64,000 bases of DNA from Croceibacterium_A sp035555595. GTDB lineage: Bacteria; Pseudomonadota; Alphaproteobacteria; Sphingomonadales; Sphingomonadaceae. Position numbers and translations under genes: made by a program. The DNA lies in the NCBI GenBank assembly GCA_035555595.1, contig DATMGK010000063.1, forward strand, positions 8,621 to 72,620, written 5' to 3'. Below are positions 25,801 through 34,144 of the stretch, piece by piece (positions within the stretch are counted from its first letter, which is position 1; every line of letters starts with the position of its first letter). Under the pieces are notes generated by a model. It did not search any database. It was not told the DNA's origin and was given only the letters and a program-made list of their open reading frames with translations.

Positions 25801-26677
25801 TCAGGCCCATCATCGCCAGCACGCCACCGGCAATGGCAAGGCCGGACCATCGATACCCTTCCAGCAGCGTCGAAATGGCCATCGCCACCACTGGCACCAG
25901 CACACCGTTATAGGCAGCCCGGCCTGGGCCCAGTTCGCGAATCAGGTGGAAATAGATCGGGAACGCCACCACGGAACCGACGATGCCCAGATAGGCGACG
26001 CCGCCCCAGTAGCGCGGGTTTTCGGGGAATACCGGCGGCCCATACAGGCCCCAGGCCAGTGCGGCGTCGGCCAGTGTGCCCCACAGCATCGCCCATGCCA
26101 GCAGCACGAGAAGCGGCTGCTTGCGGGCAGCCTGCGTCGCCTGAGCGACGTTGGCCACCGATGCTGAAAGCACGCCGATACAAGTCAGCCCTGCGCCCAG
26201 CGCGACTTTCCCCGCCAGCGGCGCCTCTCGCGCCTCGTGCACCAGCAACAGGGCGATTCCGCCCAGCGCCACCAGAGTTCCCGCCATGAACCGGGGGGTG
26301 ATGCGCTGGTCCAAAAACACCGCGCCCAGCACGGCATTGGGCAGCATCAGCAGCGCGAACAGCACCGCGACCACGCCTGAGGTGACGTAGTGTTCGGCCT
26401 GATAGACCATGTTGAAGTTGAGGAAGAACTGCGTCAGCCCGATTCCAGCAGCCAACATCTGGCCGGAACGCGACATCCGAAGGCTGGCCCCACCGATCAA
26501 CGCCAGGATGAACATTCCTGCCGCCGCGATTGCGAAGCGATAGGTCACCGACCAGCCCGGAGGCGCCGCGGCCAGTTGATCGCGAATCACGAACCAGGTC
26601 GACCCCCAGATCAGCGCGACCAGCAGAAACGGAAACAGGATGCGCGGCCGCAGCAGCAGGTGCGGCGTGTCGTTCAT
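25754..26677 (-). CDS. EamA/DMT-family transporter
   Basis: 307 residues from the ATG at 26677, which overlaps the aldolase stop (ATGA). Ten hydrophobic helices in two repeats are apparent: FLLVALIWGSTWFVIRD opens the first EamA domain (about 12-145) and a second begins near ALGAGLTCIGVLS (about 160-295). The family exports metabolites such as amino acids across the inner membrane. Coupling to a threonine aldolase suggests an amino-acid substrate, which is inference. Confidence 0.88.
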   Translation of the reverse strand: MNDTPHLLLRPRILFPFLLVALIWGSTWFVIRDQLAAAPPGWSVTYRFAIAAAGMFILALIGGASLRMSRSGQMLAAGIGLTQFFLNFNMVYQAEHYVTSGVVAVLFALLMLPNAVLGAVFLDQRITPRFMAGTLVALGGIALLLVHEAREAPLAGKVALGAGLTCIGVLSASVANVAQATQAARKQPLLVLLAWAMLWGTLADAALAWGLYGPPVFPENPRYWGGVAYLGIVGSVVAFPIYFHLIRELGPGRAAYNGVLVPVVAMAISTLLEGYRWSGLAIAGGVLAMMGLIIALRGKNAPIADKP

Positions 26678-27681
26678 AGCCCAGCCAACGCGCGGGCAAG
26701 CGCCCGGGCATCCTCTTCCCGCGTATTCCATGCCGTGACAAAGCGCGCCGCGTCCTGCCCCCAGTCATAGAAGCCGAAACCCGCGCGCCGCAGCGCGGCC
26801 CGCTCCGCCTCGGTGCAGCTTACGAAAATCTCGTTAGCCTCCACCGGATGCAGCAGACGCTCGGCGGCTGCACCCGCGATCTCGGCAGCGGCGGCATTAG
26901 CGGCACTGGCATTGGTCAGCCACAGATCGCCCTCGATCATCGCCAGCAATTGCGCTGCGAGATAGCGGCCCTTTGATTGAAGGTGCCCAGCCTGCTTGCG
27001 ACGATAGCGGGCGATGTCTGCCAGTGCCGGATCGAAAAATACCAGAGCTTCCGCATTCATCGCCCCGTTCTTCACGCAACCGAAGCTGAGCGCGTCCACA
27101 TCGCCGCACGCCTCTGCCGCAGAGCAACCGAGGAACGCCGTTGCATTCGCAAAGCGCGCACCATCCATGTGCAGTGCCAAGCCCCTTGCCCGAGCCAGCA
27201 CGGCGATCTCCGCCAGTTCGGCAGGGCGATAGCAAATGCCGTATTCGCTCGCCTGCGTCAGCGACAGCGCGTGAACCTGCACCTCATGCACATCGGGGCG
27301 AATCGAATCGAGCACCTGCGCGATGGCGGCAGGCGTCAGCTTCGCCCCTTCGCCATCGGCCGTGATCAGTTTTGCACCATGCAGATAGAACCCCGGCGCG
27401 CCGCCTTCCGACGTTTCGATATGCGCCTCTCGGTGACACAGCACCGCGCCATGAGGCGGGACCATCGTAGAGAGCGCGAGGCAATTTGCCGCCGTGCCAG
27501 TCGCCACCCAAAGCACCGACGCGTCACGGGCGAACAGGGCCGAGAACGCATCGTCCAGCCGCCCGCTCAGCGCATCGCCGTCATAGGGCGCATCCGCCGA
27601 GTCCGCATCCCGCAGCGCATCCCATATCTGCGTATGGACGGCGGCAGCGTTGTCGGACAGGAACTGCATGGGCACGGCCAT
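26674..27681 (-). CDS. Low-specificity threonine aldolase-type PLP enzyme
   Basis: 335 residues of the aminotransferase fold type I beta-eliminating lyase family. Landmarks: an early SDNAAAVH, WVATGTAANCLAL, the strand LHMDGARFANA (PLP-binding Asp) and SFGCVKNGAMNAEALVFF, in which the Lys should hold the cofactor. It splits threonine/allo-threonine to glycine and acetaldehyde. The start is the ATG at 27681 or the one four codons on at 27669. It is coupled to the downstream DMT transporter. Confidence 0.88.
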   Translation of the reverse strand: MAVPMQFLSDNAAAVHTQIWDALRDADSADAPYDGDALSGRLDDAFSALFARDASVLWVATGTAANCLALSTMVPPHGAVLCHREAHIETSEGGAPGFYLHGAKLITADGEGAKLTPAAIAQVLDSIRPDVHEVQVHALSLTQASEYGICYRPAELAEIAVLARARGLALHMDGARFANATAFLGCSAAEACGDVDALSFGCVKNGAMNAEALVFFDPALADIARYRRKQAGHLQSKGRYLAAQLLAMIEGDLWLTNASAANAAAAEIAGAAAERLLHPVEANEIFVSCTEAERAALRRAGFGFYDWGQDAARFVTAWNTREEDARALARALAGL

Positions 27682-27720
27682 AGTTGGTCGGCAAAGCGAA
27701 GCAAGAAGGAGACTGCGCCC

Positions 27721-28023
27721 ATGTCATCGATAGCGATCACCCGCACTGACGAAACGACGCACGGCGCCTATCGCATAGAGCTGCCCGGCATCGAACGGCC
27801 TGCGGAGCTGACATGGCGCGCAAAGGGTGAGGCGCGGATCGCCGATCATACGTTCGTGCCCGACGAAATGCGCGGACAGGGGATCGCGCAGAAACTGGTC
27901 GATGCCCTGATCGAGGATGCGCGGGCGCAGGGTTTCACCATTGTCCCGCAGTGCAGCTATGTCGCCGCCCAGTTCCGCCGCCACCCCGAGTGGGCCGATC
28001 TGCTGGCCGACACACCGAGCTGA
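27721..28023 (+). CDS. YjdJ-type GNAT acetyltransferase
   Basis: 100 residues from the ATG at 27721 with GAAGGAG upstream. This is the short GNAT form: a beta-sheet start (AYRIELPGIERPAELTW), the acetyl-CoA loop MRGQGIAQKLVDAL in the place of the R/QxxGxG/A motif, and the ending VPQCSYVAAQFRRHPEW, typical of the COG2388 group. It probably acetylates a small molecule or protein; substrate unknown. It ends seven bases before the convergent PH-domain gene. Confidence 0.85.
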   Translation: MSSIAITRTDETTHGAYRIELPGIERPAELTWRAKGEARIADHTFVPDEMRGQGIAQKLVDALIEDARAQGFTIVPQCSYVAAQFRRHPEWADLLADTPS

Positions 28024-28030
28024 CCGCCCC

Positions 28031-29569
28031 TCAACCCGGCAATCGCGAGAAATCGACGGCGACGATCTTCTCGACCGCCGCGTCGCGAACGGCCTTCGCC
28101 TGCGCCAGCGGCAGGCCATGCAGGTCCAGCTTTCCACCCGCGAGGCCGAGCCGCACCGTGGCGTAGCCGCCCCACCGGCCCAGCGGGCTCTGTGCGATTT
28201 CCGCCGATTGCAACTTTACCAACGGCGCCAAGGCAAGGCGGGGCGACAGCGATCCCGTGCGTGAAAAGATCTGCCGGTTGTCGATCGCGTGCCGATGCCG
28301 CCGCCAGCCGATGAAATTGACGATCGCCGCACCGGCAATGGCCAGAGCCCCCAGCGCGGGAGGGAACGGACTGGCGAGCGCCACACCGACCCCGATACCC
28401 ACAGCCGTGAACAGCAAAGCGTTCAACAGCGTGTCGTACAGCCACGGGCGGTGAGAGGGGCGGTGCCATTCCAGCCCTTCCCCCGGTGGCTCTATCCCCG
28501 CCGCGCGAACCAGCGGCCATATCTCTTCCAACTGGGCGAATGGCGCGATGACATGGTCTTCCGCCTTGTCGCCGTCTTGCGCCAGGCTGATGAAATCCAG
28601 CGCATACCAGCCGAATCGGCGGCGAATCAGGCCGCTGCGGACCAGCGCCGCCTGCACCCGGTGCACCGGCATCAGCACATCGGTCTTGCTGAACAGGCCG
28701 CGCCGACGGCGAAATCCCCGTGCCGTCCGTTCCAGCAAAAAGCCGTATTCGCGCATGAATGTGCGGGCAATTCCTGTGACGATGCCCAGCAGCACCACAG
28801 CCAGCAGGGAACCCGCGACGGCCAATGCCAGCGTGACCCGGCCCATATGGGCCAGCCCTTCTATCCCAGCCTCTCCGCCGGAAACCAGCGTGCGCCAACC
28901 ATCCCCTTCCCAGATATTGAACGGAAAGAGGAAATCGAACTGCTGCGTGACGCCCAGCAGCACCGCGAAAACCACCAGCGAGAATTCGAACAGGCCGAAC
29001 ATGGCCACGCGCCGGTCATCCATCGCGAACAGCACGTCACCCCCGGCGCGCGCCGCTGACGGTGAAGGCTCTGCCATTGCCGCTGCAGGGGAAGGCGGGC
29101 CTTCCTTGCGCTCACGCACCAGTTCCCGCAGCCGCTCGCTTTCCGGCAGCGACAGATAGGCGAGCGCGATTTCTTCCTTGCCGCCCGCCCCGGTTTCGAA
29201 TCGCACTTCCGCCAACCCCAGCAGGCGGGGAAGCCACTTCTGTTCGATGCTGACGTCCTGAATACGTTCGTAGGGGACGGATCGCGCGCTGCGCGACAGC
29301 AGCCCCTTCTCCACCCGAATGTCGTCCGCCCCGGTCAGATAAGTCAGCCTGCGCCACTGGAGCCACGCCACGCCGAAGCTCAACGCTCCGCCGAAAATCA
29401 GCACGCCCGCGATCACCGGCAAGGCCAGCCCACCGGTGCCGATTATCGCAGCGACGGCCGGGATCGCCCCCTGGAAAAGCTGGGTCAACGCCCTGACCAG
29501 AAATCCGCGGGGGTCGGTGCGAAGCGGCGCGGCATCCAGTACCGGGGATACGCCGTCAGGATCGCTCAC
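28031..29569 (-). CDS. Bacterial PH-domain membrane protein (YdbT type)
   Basis: 512 residues. The pattern is three bacterial PH (bPH2/DUF304) domains separated by hydrophobic helix pairs: about 60-150 (LTYLTGADDIRVEKGLLSR, IPYERIQ-like region), about 290-375 (EYGFLLERTARGFRRRRGL) and about 425-505 (RQIFSRTGSLSPRLALAP). Membrane segments lie near 30-65, 190-265 and 385-425. The gene overlaps the YdbS-type gene by ATGA. Homologues are found in pairs; Bacillus YdbS/YdbT are linked to bacteriocin resistance. Function here unknown. Confidence 0.85.
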   Translation of the reverse strand: MSDPDGVSPVLDAAPLRTDPRGFLVRALTQLFQGAIPAVAAIIGTGGLALPVIAGVLIFGGALSFGVAWLQWRRLTYLTGADDIRVEKGLLSRSARSVPYERIQDVSIEQKWLPRLLGLAEVRFETGAGGKEEIALAYLSLPESERLRELVRERKEGPPSPAAAMAEPSPSAARAGGDVLFAMDDRRVAMFGLFEFSLVVFAVLLGVTQQFDFLFPFNIWEGDGWRTLVSGGEAGIEGLAHMGRVTLALAVAGSLLAVVLLGIVTGIARTFMREYGFLLERTARGFRRRRGLFSKTDVLMPVHRVQAALVRSGLIRRRFGWYALDFISLAQDGDKAEDHVIAPFAQLEEIWPLVRAAGIEPPGEGLEWHRPSHRPWLYDTLLNALLFTAVGIGVGVALASPFPPALGALAIAGAAIVNFIGWRRHRHAIDNRQIFSRTGSLSPRLALAPLVKLQSAEIAQSPLGRWGGYATVRLGLAGGKLDLHGLPLAQAKAVRDAAVEKIVAVDFSRLPG

Positions 29570-30036
29570 AACGTGTCGCGCCGGATTTTCTCGCGGATCG
29601 CCTCGCGCATTTCCAGCGCATCGGCTTCGGCAAGGCCGGGCAGCGGGACGGAGGCGTTATGCGTGCCCGCCGTATGCAGCACCAGCGTGGCAAGGCCATA
29701 ATACCGCTCTATCGGCCCACGCTCCACATCGATGTGCTGCACCCGGCCAAACGGAACCACGGTATCCTTGCGCCACAGCAGCCCGCGCACCACCCGCAGC
29801 CGGTCTGCCCCCATCTGGTATCCGCGCGCCGCATGGCGGCGCAGCGGCATGCGGATCACGAACCAGACGAGCAGCGCCAGCACCGGAACCAGCGCCAGCC
29901 CGCGCGGCACCGGCAGTACATGGGCCAGTTCTATCACGAGCGTGGCGATGAATGGAGGAATGGCCGCAAGAATCGCGGCAAGGCGCAGCGCCTTGACGTG
30001 ATTGGGATGCAGCGGTGTGAGCTCTTCCCCCTCCAT
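29566..30036 (-). CDS. Bacterial PH-domain membrane protein (YdbS type)
   Basis: 156 residues. Two adjacent hydrophobic helices (about 18-60) precede one bPH2 domain (about 68-150) with YQMGADRLRVVRGLLWRKDTVVPFGRVQHIDVERGP, the signature of the family. It is coupled to the downstream three-domain partner by an ATGA overlap. The pair probably forms one membrane complex. Confidence 0.87.
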   Translation of the reverse strand: MEGEELTPLHPNHVKALRLAAILAAIPPFIATLVIELAHVLPVPRGLALVPVLALLVWFVIRMPLRRHAARGYQMGADRLRVVRGLLWRKDTVVPFGRVQHIDVERGPIERYYGLATLVLHTAGTHNASVPLPGLAEADALEMREAIREKIRRDTL

Positions 30037-30092
30037 AGTGCCCTAGATGAACAACACACCCGCTAAAAGCAAGGTTGGGTAGAGCGAAAGGA

Positions 30093-30167
30093 TGGTGCTG
30101 CTGGGGAGGATTGAACTCCCGACCTCACCCTTACCAAGGGTGCGCTCTACCACTGAGCTACAGCAGC
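30093..30167 (-). tRNA. tRNA-Thr (anticodon GGT), CCA encoded
   Basis: The minus strand shows acceptor GCTGCTG/CAGCAGC, D arm GCTC-AGTGGTA-GAGC, anticodon stem CACCC/GGGTG with loop TTGGTAA (anticodon GGT, reads ACC/ACT) and T arm TCGGG-AGTTCAA-TCCTCC-like arm. The discriminator A is followed by an encoded CCA (30095-30093). It stands alone between the PH-domain pair and a small rightward gene. Confidence 0.95.
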
Positions 30168-30258
30168 ACGGGGAAGCAGGCGGGCGCTATTGTCGCGCGC
30201 CGCCCAAGTGTCAAGCGATGCTTGAGCGTGGCACACATTCGCGGCAAGGGTGGCGGCG

Positions 30259-30414
30259 ATGAATGGGCCAAAAACCGAACCCTCCCGCGAAGAGCGGCTG
30301 GCCGCCAAGCTGCGCGAGAATCTGCGGCGGCGAAAGGCGCAGTCGCGCGAGTTGGGCACCCGCGCCGAGGGTACGGGGGACGATGCGCTTTCCAAAGAGG
30401 CGGAGGACCGCTAA
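30259..30414 (+). CDS. Small highly charged protein
   Basis: 51 residues, read from the ATG at 30259 with AAGGG upstream to TAA at 30412. The sequence starts MNGPKTEPSREERLAAKL and continues with an arginine/lysine-rich stretch (RENLRRRKAQSREL), then an acidic tail. It is predicted to be helical and cytoplasmic; no domain is recognised. It lies 31 bases before gpmA and reads in the same direction, and the clustered RBS at gpmA suggests co-transcription. Confidence 0.65.
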   Translation: MNGPKTEPSREERLAAKLRENLRRRKAQSRELGTRAEGTGDDALSKEAEDR

Positions 30415-30445
30415 CGGGCGTGGCTCCTTCAGATAAGGAGCGTTC

Positions 30446-31132
30446 GTGCCCGCGTTGATCCTCGTCCGCCACGGCCAGAGCCAGTGGAATCTGGAAAACC
30501 GTTTCACCGGCTGGTGGGACGTGGACCTGACCGAAAAAGGTGTGGCCGAAGCGCGCGCCGCCGGGGAACTGCTGGCCGAAAAGGGCGTGTTGCCCGACCG
30601 CGCCTTCACCTCGCTGCAGACCCGCGCGATCAAGACGCTGCATCTGGCGCTGGAAGCCTGTGGCCGCCTGTGGATCCCGGAAGTGAAGGACTGGCGCCTG
30701 AACGAACGCCACTATGGCGGGCTGACCGGCCTGAACAAGGCAGAGACCGCCGAAAAGCATGGCGAGGAACAGGTGCATGTCTGGCGCCGCAGCTTCGACG
30801 TGCCGCCGCCCGTACTGGAAGCCGGCAGCACTTTCGATCTTTCCGCCGATCCGCGCTACGCCGGGCTGCCGGTTCCGAATACGGAAAGCCTGAAGACCAC
30901 AATCGATCGTGTGCTGCCCTATTGGGAAGGCACAGTGCGCCCCGTGCTGGCGGGCGGTGAAACGGTGATCGTATCGGCCCACGGCAATTCCCTGCGTGCG
31001 CTGGTAAAGCATCTGTCGGGCATTTCCGACGACGACATCACGGCGCTGGAAATTCCTACCGGCCAGCCGATCGTTTACGAATTCGACGCACAGATGAACG
31101 CCGGAGAACGGCATTACCTGAAGGACAGGTGA
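30446..31132 (+). CDS. gpmA: 2,3-bisphosphoglycerate-dependent phosphoglycerate mutase
   Basis: 228 residues from a GTG start with TAAGGAG five bases upstream. The histidine phosphatase core LVRHGQSQWNLENRFTGWWD opens the protein; the Glu in RLNERHYGGLTGLNK and the second His in VSAHGNSLRALVKHL complete the site. It interconverts 3- and 2-phosphoglycerate in glycolysis. It is followed one base later by purE, so the series gpmA-purE-purK-folA-ribF is tightly packed. Confidence 0.95.
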   Translation: MPALILVRHGQSQWNLENRFTGWWDVDLTEKGVAEARAAGELLAEKGVLPDRAFTSLQTRAIKTLHLALEACGRLWIPEVKDWRLNERHYGGLTGLNKAETAEKHGEEQVHVWRRSFDVPPPVLEAGSTFDLSADPRYAGLPVPNTESLKTTIDRVLPYWEGTVRPVLAGGETVIVSAHGNSLRALVKHLSGISDDDITALEIPTGQPIVYEFDAQMNAGERHYLKDR

Positions 31133-31133
31133 C

Positions 31134-31619
31134 ATGGGGGCATCCGTAGCAATCGTGATGGGCAGCCAGTCCGACTGGCCGACCATGCGCCGGGCCGCAG
31201 AGGCTCTTGACCGGCTGGAGGTGCCCTATGAGGCGCGCATCGTTTCGGCCCACCGCACACCCGACCGGCTGGTCGATTTCGCCAAGGGCGCGGCGGACGA
31301 AGGGTTCAAGGTCGTTATCGCGGGCGCGGGCGGTGCGGCGCACCTGCCCGGCATGGTCGCATCGATGACCCATCTGCCCGTGCTGGGCGTACCGGTCGAA
31401 TCGAAGGCGCTGAAGGGGAAGGACAGCCTGCTTTCCATCGTCCAGATGCCTGCGGGAATCCCGGTGGGCACACTGGCAATCGGGGAACCCGGCGCAGCGA
31501 ATGCCGGCCTGATGGCCGCCGCGATCCTGGCCCTGTCGGATGCCGCGCTGGCCGATCGGCTCAAAGCCTTCCGCGCCGAACAGACGGCCGGCGTGGCAGA
31601 AAGCCCGCGCGACGCATGA
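31134..31619 (+). CDS. purE: N5-carboxyaminoimidazole ribonucleotide mutase
   Basis: 161 residues. The class I PurE signature is at the N-terminus (VMGSQSDWPTMRRAAE), with VSAHRTPDRL and AGAGGAAHLPGMVAS following. It converts N5-CAIR to CAIR in purine synthesis and works with PurK, whose ATG overlaps its stop (ATGA). Confidence 0.96.
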   Translation: MGASVAIVMGSQSDWPTMRRAAEALDRLEVPYEARIVSAHRTPDRLVDFAKGAADEGFKVVIAGAGGAAHLPGMVASMTHLPVLGVPVESKALKGKDSLLSIVQMPAGIPVGTLAIGEPGAANAGLMAAAILALSDAALADRLKAFRAEQTAGVAESPRDA

Positions 31620-32668
31620 TCCTGCCCGGCTCAACCATCGGCATCCTCGGCGGCGGCCAGCTTGGGCGAATGCTGGCCATGGCCGCCGCGCAGCTCGGCT
31701 ATCGCTGCCACATCTACGCGCCGGAGAAAGACAGCGTCGCCGCCGATGTCAGCGCGCAATTCTCCTGCGCCGACTGGCATGATCGTGATGCGCTGACCGA
31801 ATTCGCCAGTGTGTGCGACGTGGTGACTTACGAGTTCGAGAACGTGCCGGTGGCGCCGCTTTCGGTTATCCCTGACGGCCGCCTGATGCCCGGCACCCGC
31901 GCGCTGGAAGTGGCGCAGGACCGGCTGCGTGAAAAACGCTTCGCCGAAGAACAGGGCGGCCGCCCGGCACCCTATGCCGCGATCGACGCCGATCATGAGA
32001 TTCAGGCCGCCATCGATCGCGTAGGCGTACCCGGTATCCTGAAAACCCGACGCGAAGGGTATGACGGCAAAGGCCAGTGGCGCATTTCATCCGCCCATGA
32101 GGCAGAGGGGACGCGCGTTCCGCAGGATGGCCTCGTTTACGAAGGACATGTCCGGTTCAATGCCGAATTTTCGGTGATTCTGGTGCGCGGGCACGACGGT
32201 GCGGTGCGGTTCTGGGATTCGACGGTCAATGTGCATGACGGTGGCATCCTCGGCCGCTCCTCCCTCCCCGCCCCGGACGTGGTAACGCGGCAGGTGCCCG
32301 AAGCGCGCAAGCTGGCGCAGGCGGTGGCCGAGGCGCTGGGCTATATCGGTGTGCTGACGCTGGAATTCTTCGCCACGCAGGATGGCCCGGTGTTCAACGA
32401 GATGGCCCCGCGGGTCCATAATTCCGGCCACTGGACGATCGAGGGTGCGGTTACGAGCCAGTTCGAAAACCACATCCGCGCGATCTGCGGGCTGCCACTG
32501 GGTGACACCGCCACGCTGTTCCCCCGTGTCGAGATGACCAACCTGATCGGCGACGGCCCGGCACAGGTTGTGGAGGCGTTGGCCGATCCGCGCGTGCACC
32601 TGCACTTCTACGGCAAGGCCGAAGCGCGCAAGGGCCGCAAGATGGGCCACGTTACAGAGGTAGGCTGA
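31616..32668 (+). CDS. purK: N5-carboxyaminoimidazole ribonucleotide synthase
   Basis: 350 residues of the ATP-grasp family. IGILGGGQLGRMLA opens the PreATP-grasp domain; KTRREGYDGKGQW and LTLEFFATQDGPVFNEMAPRVHNSGHW are ATP-grasp landmarks. It carboxylates AIR with bicarbonate and ATP. Overlaps purE by ATGA and folA by TGATG. Confidence 0.96.
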   Translation: MILPGSTIGILGGGQLGRMLAMAAAQLGYRCHIYAPEKDSVAADVSAQFSCADWHDRDALTEFASVCDVVTYEFENVPVAPLSVIPDGRLMPGTRALEVAQDRLREKRFAEEQGGRPAPYAAIDADHEIQAAIDRVGVPGILKTRREGYDGKGQWRISSAHEAEGTRVPQDGLVYEGHVRFNAEFSVILVRGHDGAVRFWDSTVNVHDGGILGRSSLPAPDVVTRQVPEARKLAQAVAEALGYIGVLTLEFFATQDGPVFNEMAPRVHNSGHWTIEGAVTSQFENHIRAICGLPLGDTATLFPRVEMTNLIGDGPAQVVEALADPRVHLHFYGKAEARKGRKMGHVTEVG

Positions 32669-33153
32669 TGGCGCGTGAAGTAATCTTCGTGGTGGCGCGC
32701 GCGCTGGATGGCACCATCGGCCATGACGGCGACGTGCCGTGGAAAATCCGTGCAGACCTGCAACGGTTCAAGCGGCTGACCATGGGCAAGCCGATGATCA
32801 TGGGCCGCAAGACCTTCGACAGCCTGCCCGGCCTGCTGCCCGGCCGCCGCCATATCGTGCTGACCCGCCAGGCCGACTGGGCCGCGCCGGGTGCGGAGGT
32901 AGTTCATACGGTTGACGACGCGCTGACCCTTGCCGGGCCCGGTGACATTGCGGTGATCGGCGGCGCGGAAATCTTCGCGCTGTTCATGCCCCATGCCACC
33001 CGGCTGGAAGTGACCGAGATCGACGAACATACCGGTGGCGAAATTGTCATGGCCGCGCCCGGCCCCGAATGGCGCGAGACGGCGCGGGAGAGCTTCGCCG
33101 CCGCTGGCGACGACCCCGCCTATGCCTTCGTCACGCTGGAGCGGACTGCATGA
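32668..33153 (+). CDS. folA: Dihydrofolate reductase
   Basis: 161 residues. The family pattern is complete: GTIGHDGDVPWKIRADLQRFK (substrate-binding Asp in RADL), MGRKTFDSLPGLLPGR and GGAEIFALFMPHATRLEVTEI. It makes tetrahydrofolate and is the target of trimethoprim; nothing in the sequence argues for resistance. Coupled to purK and ribF by overlapping starts. Confidence 0.95.
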   Translation: MAREVIFVVARALDGTIGHDGDVPWKIRADLQRFKRLTMGKPMIMGRKTFDSLPGLLPGRRHIVLTRQADWAAPGAEVVHTVDDALTLAGPGDIAVIGGAEIFALFMPHATRLEVTEIDEHTGGEIVMAAPGPEWRETARESFAAAGDDPAYAFVTLERTA

Positions 33154-34076
33154 TACGGATCGCGCATCGCGATCCCGTTCCCCCCTCTCTGCGCGGCGCC
33201 ATTGTGGCGCTGGGCAATTTTGACGGCTTCCATCTGGGCCATCAGCGCGTGGTGGCCGAAGCGGTGGAATGGGCGCGCGCAGAAGGCCGCCCCGCCATCG
33301 TCGCCACGTTCGATCCGCACCCGGTGCGCCACTTCGCCCCGCATGTGCCGCCCTTCCGACTGACCACGCTGGACCAGCGGCAGGAACTGTTCGCATCTGC
33401 GGGCGCCGACGCCATGCTGGTATTCGCTTTCGATGACGATCTGGCAGCGACCAGCGCGGCAGATTTCGTCGGCAACCTGCTGGGCAATCACATCGGCGCG
33501 ACCGGGGTGGTGACCGGCGAAGACTTTACGTTCGGCAAGGGGCGGGGCGGCAATCTGGCGCTGCTGGCAGAAGAGGGTGCGAAACACGGCATTGCCGCCC
33601 GCGCGGTGGGGCCGGTGATGCACGGCGGCCTGCCGGTATCTTCCAGCCGCATCCGCGATGCCTTGAAGGCGGGGGATTGCGAGACGGCCACCCTGCTGAT
33701 GACCCGCCCCTTCGCCGTGCGCGCACCCGTGCTGCATGGTGACAAGCGCGGGCGCGAAATCGGTTATCCCACCGCCAATATCGACATGGGCCCATACCTG
33801 CGCCCCCGTTATGGCATCTATGCCGTGACTGCGCGTGTGCCCGGCACCGGCGAGGCGCTGAAGGGCGCGGCCAGTCTGGGTATCCGCCCACAGTTCGAAC
33901 CGGCGCGGGAATGGCTGGAACCCTATTTCTTCGATTTCTCCGGCGATCTCTATGGTCAGGAGATAGAGGTGGCGCTGCACCACTTCCTGCGGCCCGAGGC
34001 GAAGTTCGACACGCTGGACGCCCTCACTACGCAAATGGCGGCAGACTGCACCCGCGCGCGCGGACTGCTGGGCTAG
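33150..34076 (+). CDS. ribF: Bifunctional riboflavin kinase/FAD synthetase
   Basis: 308 residues from the ATG at 33150, which overlaps the folA stop (ATGA). The N-terminal nucleotidyl transferase domain has GNFDGFHLGHQ and TFDPHP; the C-terminal kinase domain has RGREIGYPTANIDM and SLGIRPQF. It makes FMN and FAD in two steps. ileS follows 68 bases later. Confidence 0.95.
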   Translation: MIRIAHRDPVPPSLRGAIVALGNFDGFHLGHQRVVAEAVEWARAEGRPAIVATFDPHPVRHFAPHVPPFRLTTLDQRQELFASAGADAMLVFAFDDDLAATSAADFVGNLLGNHIGATGVVTGEDFTFGKGRGGNLALLAEEGAKHGIAARAVGPVMHGGLPVSSSRIRDALKAGDCETATLLMTRPFAVRAPVLHGDKRGREIGYPTANIDMGPYLRPRYGIYAVTARVPGTGEALKGAASLGIRPQFEPAREWLEPYFFDFSGDLYGQEIEVALHHFLRPEAKFDTLDALTTQMAADCTRARGLLG

Positions 34077-34144
34077 AATTGCCTCGCGCCACCCCGCGCG
34101 AACAAATTGCAGTCCTGCCCCGCCCCCGCTAAGGCGCGCGCTGC

